A stretch of 20,813 bases of DNA from Clostridiales bacterium UBA5888 (GCA_002431965.1 DJEW01000026.1:9983-30795); one strand, 5' to 3'; positions 1 through 8,484 are shown, numbered from the stretch's first letter. Made by a program: numbers and translations. The notes: generated by a model from the letters alone, not told the origin.

Positions 1-105
1 GATTTGAGGCGGGTCTTGCCCCCCTCAAGCTCCCCCCGCTGCTCAGCTATCTGACCTTAAAGCTTTGTTTTTTGACAGTCTGAATATATGCGGCATATAC
101 GCAAC

Positions 106-143
106 AAAAGACACCCTGTTTGTGGCAGGGTGCCTTTCGTTTT
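106..143. terminator. Probable bidirectional intrinsic terminator
   Basis: CACCCTG (112-118) and CAGGGTG (126-132) form a 7-bp stem around a 7-base loop. Outer AAAG/CTTT pairs extend it past one A-C mismatch. On the plus strand it runs into TTTCGTTTT; on the minus strand it is followed by a CTTTTGTT run. It lies 37-75 bases beyond the stop codon of the giant LysM protein on the minus strand. It could also end a plus-strand transcript entering from the left edge. The stem is short but GC-rich. Confidence 0.7.
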
Positions 144-179
144 ATATTAGGGGGATAGGAAATTAGCTTTTCAGTTGGC

Positions 180-3100
180 TCAGCCCAGGGTGAGGTAGCC
201 GCTGTCGGCGTCAGCATCGGGAGCCGGAACAGAAGCGGCGGAGGGAGAGGGCAGAGCATCGGTCACGACAACCGGGGCGGAAGCCGCGGGCGCGGCAGCC
301 GTCTTGGGTGCATCCGCAAGGGTCACATTGATGGTGACATTTTCTCCGACCTTGATGGGCTTGTCGAGCTTGATCTCGATATAGCCGTTCGTGTTATTCG
401 TGCCGTCCTTGTTCTTTTCCCATGCGCGCTGCTTCTCTGCGGTGTTGCCGTCTACCGTGACATCCTCGCTGTCAACAAATGCGGTGTAGGAATGCGTCAG
501 GCTGGCGATCCTCTTGCCGTCCGGCGGGCACACGAGAAGCGTGTCTCCGCTGGCGACGGTCTTGACTTTCTTGCCGCCGACCTTGAGGATGACCGAAGTA
601 TCTCCTTCAACCTCGACCTTGTGCTTATTCGGCGCGAAGGTCACGGTGACGTCTATTTCCTTGGCGTCGGCAGGAACGATGAACTGATACGTGCCGTTCT
701 CATAATCGGTGATTTTGGCTTCATCAAGCTCCTTGCCGTCTATCTCGACCTTGATGCTGGATCCTACGTCGTAGGTATCATCATTGGCTTTGGTGTTGAC
801 AGTGATGCAAGCGCCTACATCTGCGCTGTCGCCGGTGCCGGTCAGCTCTCTATCGCCGACACTCATAGCGGCGGTGCCGTCACCCTCGGTTGTGAGGGTG
901 ATGGCTGCCTGAGAAACAAGCTCAAGCTGAACTTCAACGCTGTCTGCGGTAAGCTGGAAGCTTGCCGATTTGCCGCCTCCGGCTATGGTGGCATTGCTGC
1001 TGTATTTTTCATCGGTACCTGCTTTGTACAGTGTCACACTCTTGATGGTGCGGCCGTCAGCGGCTGCCACGGTGACAGTGCTGCTCTGAGTCTGCGAGCC
1101 GGTAACGGTTATCGCAGGCGCACCCTCGCGGGCAGTGACAGTTACCTGCTTCCCGCTGGGATCGTAGCTGAACGTGACGTCTGACTTGGGCGCGCTGGTG
1201 ATCGCGGGGAGATGCTCGGAATCGCCGAAGGTGAACTCTACCAGTCCGCCACTGTTGACCACACCCTCAACAGTGATCTTCTGCTCAACGCCGTTGTTGT
1301 CGGTGTATGTGACATATGCATCAGTGTTTACAGGGGACGTAGCCGACACCTTGATCGTGTTCAGTCTGCCGATGCCGACGGAGGCTGTTGCCGACGTGCT
1401 GTTGGGCGTAAGCTCGTTAAGCCCGGCGATGGTCGCGCCGCCTGCAACGCTGGCGTCAAGCGCATACTTGTCGCTGTTCTTGAGGGCGTAGCGCACGTGG
1501 ATCTCGCATGCGCCGCTCTCAACGCTGGGCATGGTGAAGTAGTAATCGCCGTTGGTGTAGAGCGCTGCCGCATCCTTGTTGTCGTTATAGAGCACCCAGA
1601 TGTTCTTTATCTCGAAGCGCTCGTCCTTGCCGCTGGCAACCTCACGCAGAACGACCGTCTTGCCTGTTCCGATGCCGTTTGTGATGGTATCCTGCTGATA
1701 CGCCTTGGAATCCTTGCCGGTGTTGCGCGTGATCTCCTGCTGCACGCCGTCAACGAAAACGTCAACCTTGTAGCTGTTGGAGGCGCTCACGCTGCCCTCG
1801 TCAGCACCGAATTCATAGATGATGTTCAGCGCCTGAGAGATGGGCGCGAATCTGACCTCGACGGTGACCGCGCTCTGCGGCAGACCGTTGGGCTTTGCAA
1901 AGTACCTGCCGTCGGAATCGGGCTCGATCTCCTTCTCGACGAGCAGACCGTTTGCGTCGGTGTAGCTCATGTAGACGCCGTCAAGCTCATAACCCGCTGC
2001 GGGCTTGATGTCGGTGATCTCTGCGCCCGGAACAAGCTTCGCGTTGTCGGGCACAGTGTAAGTGCCGTTCGCGGAGGGCTTTGCGATGACGGAGAAGTAA
2101 TCGTCCGTGTAGACGGGCGTGATGGTGACGTCCTCAAGAGGCATGGTGAAGCAGCAGGTGGTCTCGGTGAGCTGAGTGACCTTGACAGCCTCGTGCGTGG
2201 TGTTCGTCTCGACCTTTATCTCCTGGAGATAGTAGCCGGGGAGGGATTCGTGGGCGATGATGACGCTCGTGCCGGCCTTGACATACAGCGGTGACTTGCT
2301 CGGGTTGAGCAGCTGACCCATGCCGTTCATGCCGGTGAAGTCGGTGTAGGTGACATTGTCGATGGTGCACTTGATGATGCCCTTTGCGGTGTTGGTGCCT
2401 TCGGAGCTGATGCGCTGATACCAGATGCTGTGCATGAGGTTGGTGACGGCACCGGTGAAGTCAACGGTGACGTCCTGCGCCGGCATCACGAAGCTGTTGT
2501 CAATGGGGTCAAAGCTGCACTTGACGGTGATGTCCTCGCCCGTGGCGGTGTCAAGTATCCTGACCTTGTTCCAGTCAAGCGTGTACTCGCTCTTCGGGAA
2601 CGCGCGGATCCAGACCTTGGAGCTTGCCGCGACACTGTCGGTGTAGCCGAGGGAGGTCATGTAATCGACCGTGCCCCAGGTGTTATCCTTGTCGAGCGGA
2701 TTGGAGGTTATCTTGTAGCTGGCGATCTCCCTGAACTTGACGAACAGATCGACGCGGTTGTTGGAGAGACCCTCGCCGAGCTTGGGAAGCTCGAACTGCC
2801 AGTTGCCGGTCTGTGCGTTCCAGTATGCGTCATGCTGGACGCCGTCATAGGTGTAGTAGATCTTGTCAAGCACGTAGCCGATGTTTGCAGCCGGCTTCAC
2901 GACGACGGTGCTGCCGCCGGCGGCCCACATTTCAACTGTCTGCCCCTCGGTGCCCGCCTTGTCGCTGAGCGTGCGGCCGAGCACGGTGTAGCTGTTGCCC
3001 CAGCTCGGGCACTTGTCGTCGCCGTAGAGCGGGTTGTTGCCGTATGCGGGATGCCCCACAAGCTTGACGGACTGCTTGAAGTCCACGCGCACGCGCACGT

Positions 3101-5165
3101 CGCAGTCGGGCATGACGAATTCGTTGGTGTTTACAAGGGCGTAGCTGCTGCCGTCGGCGTAATAGAGGGTGATGGTGCCGGCGGAGTATCCGTTCTTGAT
3201 GCCCCAGGTGTTCACGTGCAGCTTCACGCCTGCTCCGCAGCTCGTGATGACAGCGCCGCCGTCAGCCGTGACGTTGAACGAGCCGAGCGCGCCGTTTGCG
3301 CTGTCGAGCACAACGCGGTGGTAAACGTAGAACTTGACGTTGACATTGACGGCGTAATCGGGCATGGTGAAGGTGTTGCCCTCGCCGAGGTTGATGATGG
3401 TGCTACTGTCGCCGACCTTGGTGACAGTGGTGAGGTAGTAGTAATAAGCCTTGGACGAGCTGCCTTCCACCTTGACGGTCTGTCCGGGAGATGCGGAGGT
3501 GACCTCCTTGCCGTCAACCGTGATCTTCACCTTGCCGTCGGGGTTCTCCGCGACGTTGATGGCGAACTTCGCGCTGGAAGTGGGCTTGACCACGGCGACG
3601 ACGGTGACGGGACCGTCCGGCATGTCAAAGCTCATCTTGTCAAGTGCGATGGTCTTGCTGAAGTCGCTGGTGTAGACCTTGATGGACTCGAGAACATAGT
3701 TGGCGTTCGGCGTGACGGTGAGAGTGACGCGCTCGCCGGGCTTTGCATATTCGGTCACGGTGTCGCCGATCTTTGCGGTGATGGTGGCGTTAGTGACGTC
3801 GGTGAATATCCTGCTGCCCTTTGTGGGGTTATAGTCGGGGTCGATCTTGAACTTCGCCGTGACCGTTACGGGGAAGTTGGGCATGGTGAACTTGCCGTTT
3901 TCCACTGCCACGGAGTCACGGTAGTCATTATATGTGACCCTTATATAGTCGAGCATGAAGCCTGCCGCAGGGGTGGTCTTCACGGTGACCTGCGTGCCGG
4001 CGTATGCCTTGCTGACGGGGGTGTTATCGACCATGGCGACAATGCCGCCGTTGGAGGATTCGTCGATCGTGATCTCGGACTGCTTTGCCTGCTTGAAGGT
4101 GACGCTGACGATGGCAGAGTAGGCGGGCATGACAAAGCTGTTGTTGTTGACGGTCGTGGTGGTGGCGGTGTCGCCGACCTTGGAGACCTTTATCGTATCG
4201 ACCGCGTAGCCCGTGTCGGGAACGGGGACGATGCTGACGACCTGACCTGCGGCAGCGGTCTTGACGCTCTTGCCGCTGACCTGAAGGTCAAAGCTGCCGT
4301 TTTTCGGCGTCTCGCTGACGAGGTTATAGTAGCCGGAGCTGCTGACCGTGCCGGTGGTCGTGCCGCCGCCGGTCGTGCCGCCGGTGACGTTGTTGCTGAC
4401 GGACACAACGCCGGAAACGGGTATGTACAGAAGCTCACCCACGCGGAACGAGCCGAGGTTCGTCCTGTTGTTGAGCGTCTGGAGCATTGCCTGTGCGCTG
4501 TTGTAGTTCAGACCGTAATCCGCGCAGACGATGTTGTAAGCGCTCTCACCGGCGCGCATGGCGTGCGCCATGACGGTGGTGTAGGTTGAGCCCGGGAGAG
4601 AGGGGTTGGTCGTGGGCAGAAGAAGGGTCTTTCCGGCCTGAATGGCGTTGATGCTGCGGAGGTTATTGAGCTTGACGATCTGGTTTTCATACGTCTTGTA
4701 GCTCAGTCCCCATCTGGCGTAGATACCGCCGATGGTCTCGCCCTTCTGGATGGTGTAGGTGGCGAGGTAGTACGCCACGTGGTCGCCGGAGGGCAGAGAG
4801 GAGACCGTGCCGGTCGTGAGACCGCCGGAGGTCGTGCCGGCGACTGTCGTGCCGGCCGCGGCGGACGAAATGCCGCCCTTTGCGAGCGCAGCCGCCGCCT
4901 GATTGCTGACGGGCAGGCTGAGCTGCGTGCCGACGGAGATGTGGTTGAATGCGCTGTCGCTCGTGAAGCCGTTGAGCTTCATGATCAGGTTTTTATAGGT
5001 ATAGAAATCTATACCCTTCGCCTGACAGATGCTGAGAACCGTGTCTCCCTTTGCGACGGTCACAGTGGTGACCTGCGCGTCGGCGGATGCAGTCGTGGCA
5101 AACACCGAGAACAGGGAAACGAGCATAACCAGCATCATTATGAAACTGATGAGCCGTTTTTTCAT
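180..5165 (-). CDS. Giant secreted protein: three LysM domains plus a long InlB-type beta-repeat region
   Basis: This is a 1661-residue exported protein, probably bound to peptidoglycan. Residues 1-28 are a signal peptide with a basic MKKR start, a hydrophobic core and an ASA cleavage site. LysM modules lie at about 34-86, 137-186 and 199-250, joined by Thr/Gly/Ala-rich linkers. From about 280 on it is built of repeats, each closing with a Phe-x-Met-Pro-like motif (near residues 344, 426, 513, 599, 683, 791, 892, 1006, 1089, 1210, and a late one at 1495). The period is 82-121 residues. Each unit has a 'G-x-x-V' half followed by 'GY-LD-I-V' and a beta-strand pair, resembling divergent InlB B-repeat folds; the family label is inference. 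A Pro/Ala-rich tail of about 40 residues ends in SGYLTLG. There is no LPXTG motif, no catalytic domain and no C-terminal membrane anchor. AGGGGGAG (5173-5180) supports the start. It lies downstream of a three-LysM paralogue on the same strand. The role (adhesin, matrix or spacer) is unknown. Confidence 0.9.
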   Translation of the reverse strand: MKKRLISFIMMLVMLVSLFSVFATTASADAQVTTVTVAKGDTVLSICQAKGIDFYTYKNLIMKLNGFTSDSAFNHISVGTQLSLPVSNQAAAALAKGGISSAAAGTTVAGTTSGGLTTGTVSSLPSGDHVAYYLATYTIQKGETIGGIYARWGLSYKTYENQIVKLNNLRSINAIQAGKTLLLPTTNPSLPGSTYTTVMAHAMRAGESAYNIVCADYGLNYNSAQAMLQTLNNRTNLGSFRVGELLYIPVSGVVSVSNNVTGGTTGGGTTTGTVSSSGYYNLVSETPKNGSFDLQVSGKSVKTAAAGQVVSIVPVPDTGYAVDTIKVSKVGDTATTTTVNNNSFVMPAYSAIVSVTFKQAKQSEITIDESSNGGIVAMVDNTPVSKAYAGTQVTVKTTPAAGFMLDYIRVTYNDYRDSVAVENGKFTMPNFPVTVTAKFKIDPDYNPTKGSRIFTDVTNATITAKIGDTVTEYAKPGERVTLTVTPNANYVLESIKVYTSDFSKTIALDKMSFDMPDGPVTVVAVVKPTSSAKFAINVAENPDGKVKITVDGKEVTSASPGQTVKVEGSSSKAYYYYLTTVTKVGDSSTIINLGEGNTFTMPDYAVNVNVKFYVYHRVVLDSANGALGSFNVTADGGAVITSCGAGVKLHVNTWGIKNGYSAGTITLYYADGSSYALVNTNEFVMPDCDVRVRVDFKQSVKLVGHPAYGNNPLYGDDKCPSWGNSYTVLGRTLSDKAGTEGQTVEMWAAGGSTVVVKPAANIGYVLDKIYYTYDGVQHDAYWNAQTGNWQFELPKLGEGLSNNRVDLFVKFREIASYKITSNPLDKDNTWGTVDYMTSLGYTDSVAASSKVWIRAFPKSEYTLDWNKVRILDTATGEDITVKCSFDPIDNSFVMPAQDVTVDFTGAVTNLMHSIWYQRISSEGTNTAKGIIKCTIDNVTYTDFTGMNGMGQLLNPSKSPLYVKAGTSVIIAHESLPGYYLQEIKVETNTTHEAVKVTQLTETTCCFTMPLEDVTITPVYTDDYFSVIAKPSANGTYTVPDNAKLVPGAEITDIKPAAGYELDGVYMSYTDANGLLVEKEIEPDSDGRYFAKPNGLPQSAVTVEVRFAPISQALNIIYEFGADEGSVSASNSYKVDVFVDGVQQEITRNTGKDSKAYQQDTITNGIGTGKTVVLREVASGKDERFEIKNIWVLYNDNKDAAALYTNGDYYFTMPSVESGACEIHVRYALKNSDKYALDASVAGGATIAGLNELTPNSTSATASVGIGRLNTIKVSATSPVNTDAYVTYTDNNGVEQKITVEGVVNSGGLVEFTFGDSEHLPAITSAPKSDVTFSYDPSGKQVTVTAREGAPAITVTGSQTQSSTVTVAAADGRTIKSVTLYKAGTDEKYSSNATIAGGGKSASFQLTADSVEVQLELVSQAAITLTTEGDGTAAMSVGDRELTGTGDSADVGACITVNTKANDDTYDVGSSIKVEIDGKELDEAKITDYENGTYQFIVPADAKEIDVTVTFAPNKHKVEVEGDTSVILKVGGKKVKTVASGDTLLVCPPDGKRIASLTHSYTAFVDSEDVTVDGNTAEKQRAWEKNKDGTNNTNGYIEIKLDKPIKVGENVTINVTLADAPKTAAAPAASAPVVVTDALPSPSAASVPAPDADADSGYLTLG

Positions 5166-5318
5166 GTTTTTGCTCCCCCTAACCGACCCTTGCCGGGTCG
5201 TAATTTTGCTGAACCTTTTTCCCGCCCGGGGCTGTCTTTCAGGCAGCCCTCCGAGCAGATCCTAATATAAATGTTAAGCTCGACCCTCGCTCTTTTCAGC
5301 GCGTTGGGTGCGCCGGGC
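5166..5318 (-). promoter_or_regulatory. Structured leader upstream of the giant LysM gene
   Basis: This 153-base gap between the two LysM genes holds two clear hairpins on the minus strand. The first has arms at 5229-5237 and 5241-5249 (9 bp including one G-T pair, 3-base loop). The second pairs CGACCC (5195-5200) with GGGTCG (5184-5189) just before the ribosome-binding site. Another GGGTCG at 5281-5286 could pair with the same CGACCC, giving an alternative fold in read-through transcripts. A possible -10, TATATT (5264-5269), has no good -35. Neither hairpin is followed by a T run, so neither is a standard terminator. I could not match this to a named riboswitch class. Confidence 0.35.
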
Positions 5319-6125
5319 TTACTTTGTTGAGGCGGCGGTCGTGCCGTCGATGGTGACGACGCCGCTGATCGGGATATACAGCGCCTCGCCGACCTTGAAC
5401 GCGGCGAGATTATCCTTCCCGTTGACTATTTTCAGCATATCCTGATTCACGTTGAAATCCAGACCGTAGCCTGTGGTGACGACGTTATAAACCGTCTCGC
5501 CGGATTTCATCACGTGCTTCATAACGCTGTAGCGCACATCCGTGCCGGTCGCGGCGACGGTCGTGGGCAGAAGAAGCTGCTTGCCGACGCCGATCTTGTT
5601 GAAGCCGGAGATGTTGTTGAGGGCGAGGATCTGATTTGTGTAGGTCTTGTAGCCGATGCCCCAGCCCTTGTAGATGCTGTTTATCGTGTCTCCGCTCTGC
5701 ACCTGGTAGTTGACAATGTAGTAGCCTACGGTGTCGCCGCCGAGGATCTGCGTGGCCATGCCGGGCTCTTTGCTTGCAGAAGTCGTGCCTGCGGCGGTCT
5801 GGGAGCTGGACGGAGTGATGGTGACCGATGCGGCGGCGGCGGAAAGCGTCTTTGCCGCAGCCTCCGACACCGGAACGGCAAACTGCCCGCCGACCTTGAT
5901 CTTGCTGAATTCACTCTCGTCGCTCACGCCGTTGAGCGCCATGACGATCTTTTTGTAGCTGTAGTAATCAAAGCCGTACTTTTTGCAGATGCTGATAACC
6001 GTGTCGCCCTTTGCCACGGTCACGATCGTGACCGTCGGCTCGGCGGATGCCGTTACCGTTATTGCCGCGACCATTGCCGCCATCATGAGCACAGTCAGCA
6101 GCAAGCTTATCATTCTTTTTTTCAT
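5319..6125 (-). CDS. Secreted three-LysM-domain protein
   Basis: This is a 268-residue exported protein expected to bind peptidoglycan. Residues 1-28 form a signal peptide ending ASA before Glu-Pro. Three LysM modules lie at about 33-86, 138-188 and 200-253, with a Ser/Thr/Ala-rich linker between the first and second. The module positions match almost residue for residue those of the N-terminal 250 residues of the giant neighbour, so the two are paralogues. No hydrolase or other catalytic domain is present. I chose the MKKR start because AGGAGAG sits 7-8 bases before it. An ATG 18 bases further upstream (6143) would add only MSGENK and would place that SD inside the gene. A promoter with phased A-tracts lies upstream. 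No terminator is visible before the giant gene, so read-through is possible. Confidence 0.92.
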   Translation of the reverse strand: MKKRMISLLLTVLMMAAMVAAITVTASAEPTVTIVTVAKGDTVISICKKYGFDYYSYKKIVMALNGVSDESEFSKIKVGGQFAVPVSEAAAKTLSAAAASVTITPSSSQTAAGTTSASKEPGMATQILGGDTVGYYIVNYQVQSGDTINSIYKGWGIGYKTYTNQILALNNISGFNKIGVGKQLLLPTTVAATGTDVRYSVMKHVMKSGETVYNVVTTGYGLDFNVNQDMLKIVNGKDNLAAFKVGEALYIPISGVVTIDGTTAASTK

Positions 6126-6204
6126 TTTGTTCTCTCCTGACATTTTTGCCTCTTGCTGCTTGTGACGAATAACAGCGCTATATGTTCCCCATGATTCGGT
6201 TACA

Positions 6205-6233
6205 ATATTACTACAAGTTCAAACAAATTGCAA
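6205..6233 (-). promoter_or_regulatory. Predicted promoter of the three-LysM gene
   Basis: On the minus strand, TTGCAA (6228-6233) and TAATAT (6205-6210) are separated by exactly 17 bases, each matching consensus at 4 of 6 positions. The predicted start is near 6198, which gives a leader of about 73 bases. Three A5 tracts (plus-strand sense) at 6246-6250, 6257-6261 and 6268-6272 lie directly upstream, where an UP element would be. Confidence 0.5.
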
Positions 6234-6340
6234 GAGGTATTTTACAAAAAGAATCGAAAAATTACAGAAAAATTTCAATAAATTATGTAGACCTGACTGC
6301 GCGCTTTTATGCAATGCGCCAATTTGACAAAATCAGGCTG

Positions 6341-7357
6341 TCAGCTGTCGTAGCCCATAGGGTTTTTCGTCTGCCATGCCCAGGTATCGCGGCACATATC
6401 GTCAAGGTCGTGCTCCGCTCTCCAGCCGAGGATCTCCGCGCTCTTGTCGGGGCTGGCATAGACCGTGGCGAGGTCGCCGGGGCGGCGCGCGACGATCTTA
6501 TAGGGGATATGCTTGCCCGTGACGCGCTCGAATGCCTTGACCATGTCCAGCACGCTGTACCCTACGCCCGTGCCGAGGTTGAAAACGCTTTCCCCGCGGT
6601 GGGTCTGCATATACTCTATTGCTGCGACGTGACCGCGCGCCAGATCGACGACGTGGATATAGTCGCGCACGCCCGTGCCGTCGGGGGTGTCATAATCGCC
6701 GCCGAAGACGTTCAGGTGATCCAGCCGCCCGATGGCGACCTGGGAGATATAAGGCATGAGATTGTTGGGGATGCCCTGGGGATCCTCGCCGATTAGACCG
6801 CTCTCGTGCGCGCCGATGGGGTTGAAGTAGCGCAGCAGCACGACGGACCAGTCGTCTATCGCCTTGGCGGAGTCGCGGAGGATCTGCTCGTTCATGTACT
6901 TTGTCCAGCCGTAGGGGTTGGTGCACATACCGGTGTGCGAGGTTTCGCGCAGCGGCATGCTGTTGTCGGCGGAGTAGACCGTCGCCGAGGAGGAGAACAC
7001 AAAGTTCTTCACGCCGTGATCGCGCATCGCCTCGCACAGCGTCACGGTGGAGAAGAGGTTGTTGTCGTAATACTCCAGCGGCATGTGCACGGATTCGCCC
7101 ACAGCCTTCAGCCCGGCAAAGTGGATGACGCAGTTGATGTCATGCCTGTCGAATATCTCGTCGAGCACTTTGCGGCTGCGCACATCCTCGGCGTAGAAAT
7201 CGACATGCTTGCCGGTTATCTCCTCCACGCGCTCTATCGCCTTCGCCTTGGAATTGACGAGGTTGTCTATCACGACGACCTCCATGCCCTTGTTCAAAAG
7301 CTCCACGCAGGTGTGGCTTCCTATGTACCCTGCACCGCCCGTTACCAGTACCTTCAT
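6341..7357 (-). CDS. galE: UDP-glucose 4-epimerase
   Basis: This 338-residue cytoplasmic enzyme interconverts UDP-glucose and UDP-galactose (possibly the N-acetyl forms) using bound NAD. It is a short-chain dehydrogenase-type Rossmann protein. GGAGYIGS (7-14) binds NAD. Ser124 in SSSATVY, and Tyr149 and Lys153 in YGWTK, are the catalytic triad and fall at the same numbers as in the E. coli enzyme. NPIGAHESG and RDYIHVVDLA are further family signatures. The length is normal. An in-frame TGA lies 27 bases before the ATG, with no standard start codon between, so this start is fixed. No good SD sits at the usual distance; a strong AAGGAGG lies about 57 bases upstream instead. It lies 117 bases downstream of a sugar nucleotidyltransferase, which suggests a shared role in making envelope sugars. 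Confidence 0.97.
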   Translation of the reverse strand: MKVLVTGGAGYIGSHTCVELLNKGMEVVVIDNLVNSKAKAIERVEEITGKHVDFYAEDVRSRKVLDEIFDRHDINCVIHFAGLKAVGESVHMPLEYYDNNLFSTVTLCEAMRDHGVKNFVFSSSATVYSADNSMPLRETSHTGMCTNPYGWTKYMNEQILRDSAKAIDDWSVVLLRYFNPIGAHESGLIGEDPQGIPNNLMPYISQVAIGRLDHLNVFGGDYDTPDGTGVRDYIHVVDLARGHVAAIEYMQTHRGESVFNLGTGVGYSVLDMVKAFERVTGKHIPYKIVARRPGDLATVYASPDKSAEILGWRAEHDLDDMCRDTWAWQTKNPMGYDS

Positions 7358-7474
7358 AGTTTTTTCGGTCAGCGCCGCTCATTGCGCAGGACGCGATGCG
7401 CGCGCCTTCCAATCCTCCTTTTTATCTGTTTGTTGTTTTTATATGGCTTTATATGTGACGTTGAATGCGCTGCG

Positions 7475-8383
7475 TCAATCAAGCAGACGCTCGGGGTATA
7501 TGCCATCGGCGCGCATGCGCGCGACGGCGGCCCTGAACGGTGCAAGATCGTCCTTATATGTGATGCCGTACCATGTCTCATGACAGTTGAGCACGCGCAC
7601 GCTGCCCTCGCCGTCCTTTATGAGGGCGTTTGCCACAAACGGCAGGAAATACTCGCACTTGAGCGGGTTTTTCGGCAGATTCTCATCCAGCCATGCGGGG
7701 AAGCGCTTTATAAGCTCGTCCATCATCGAATGGGAGAAGCCCCAGCAGTTCATGGACACGAGCGTCTCGCCGGACAGCGGGACAAACGTTGTGCCGTCTT
7801 CGGTATATGCGCCGTCGCTGCCGCGTTTTTCAATGTGCGTGCGCTCCACCACGTCCGTGAGCAGCCCGTTTTCCACCTGGCAGATGCCGCGCGCGACATG
7901 CCCGCTCTCTGTGACGGTGTTGCGCAGAAGGTAGGCGACCATGGCGTGCTCGTTGTCGGGCTTGCCGGAGGTCAGATAGTCGTAAAGCGCGGTGTACGCC
8001 GTGCGCCCGTAAAAATCGTCGGCATTGATGACGGCGAAAGGACCGTCCACGGCGTCGGCGGCGCACATGACGGCGTGCCCCGTGCCCCACGGCTTCACGC
8101 GCCCCTCGGGCACGGAATACCCCGCGGGCAGGCGGTCAAGCTGCTGGAAAACGTACTTCACGTCGAAATACTTCTCCGCGCGGCGTCCGACGATGGCTTT
8201 GAAGTCGTCCTCTATCTCATGCTTTATAATAAACACAACCTTGCGAAAACCGGCGCGGTAAGCGTCGAAAAGCGAAAAATCTATAATGGCATGACCGAAA
8301 TCGTCAACCGGGGTTATCTGCTTGAGACCGCCGAAGCGGCTGCCCATGCCTGCGGCAAGGATAACAAGAGCGGGCTCTTTCAT
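7475..8383 (-). CDS. Sugar-phosphate nucleotidyltransferase family protein
   Basis: This 302-residue cytoplasmic protein of the NTP_transferase fold would make a nucleoside-diphosphate sugar from NTP and a sugar 1-phosphate. The nucleotide-binding motif LAAGMGSRFGGLKQ lies at 9-22. A WGTGHAV segment is at 99-105, and NADDFYG at 120-126 carries the metal-binding acidic residues. The C-terminal half, with NCWGFSHSMMDELIKRF, is typical of a Firmicutes subfamily whose substrate I do not know; it is not plainly GalU, GlmU or RmlA. Start: GAGGT lies about 9 bases before the ATG. It sits upstream of galE on the same strand, so it may provide that enzyme's substrate or a product for the same glycan pathway. 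Confidence 0.85.
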   Translation of the reverse strand: MKEPALVILAAGMGSRFGGLKQITPVDDFGHAIIDFSLFDAYRAGFRKVVFIIKHEIEDDFKAIVGRRAEKYFDVKYVFQQLDRLPAGYSVPEGRVKPWGTGHAVMCAADAVDGPFAVINADDFYGRTAYTALYDYLTSGKPDNEHAMVAYLLRNTVTESGHVARGICQVENGLLTDVVERTHIEKRGSDGAYTEDGTTFVPLSGETLVSMNCWGFSHSMMDELIKRFPAWLDENLPKNPLKCEYFLPFVANALIKDGEGSVRVLNCHETWYGITYKDDLAPFRAAVARMRADGIYPERLLD

Positions 8384-8484
8384 GGCTGTTTACCTCATAT
8401 TTCATATATAGTTTGTTTTTCCGAACCGGCGCCCGGCCGTTACGGCTGCGCCGCCGCGTCAAAAGTTCCCTGTCACAAATAGTG

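Noticed and set aside
85..99. Short palindrome TATATGC-G-GCATATA near the left edge
   Set aside because: A 7-bp dyad with a one-base centre in AT-rich flanking sequence; no promoter or gene context supports an operator.
2430..4589. Long open frame (719 codons) on the plus strand opposite the giant LysM gene
   Set aside because: Its composition (Asp/Val/Gly/Ala/Leu/His runs) is that of an antisense shadow of a GC-rich gene. It has no domain or convincing SD, and the minus-strand protein has a signal peptide, LysM domains and regular repeats.
8428..8452. GC-rich hairpin between the MBL hydrolase and nucleotidyltransferase genes considered as a terminator
   Set aside because: The stem (GGCGC/GCGCC plus GCCG/CGGC) is real, but neither strand has a T run after it; the minus strand continues with GGTTCGGAAAAAC. 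It may only reflect high GC.
6806..8482. 558-codon open frame on the plus strand across galE and the nucleotidyltransferase
   Set aside because: It lies antisense to two genes with intact catalytic motifs and crosses their intergenic gap. It is best explained by GC-driven codon periodicity.
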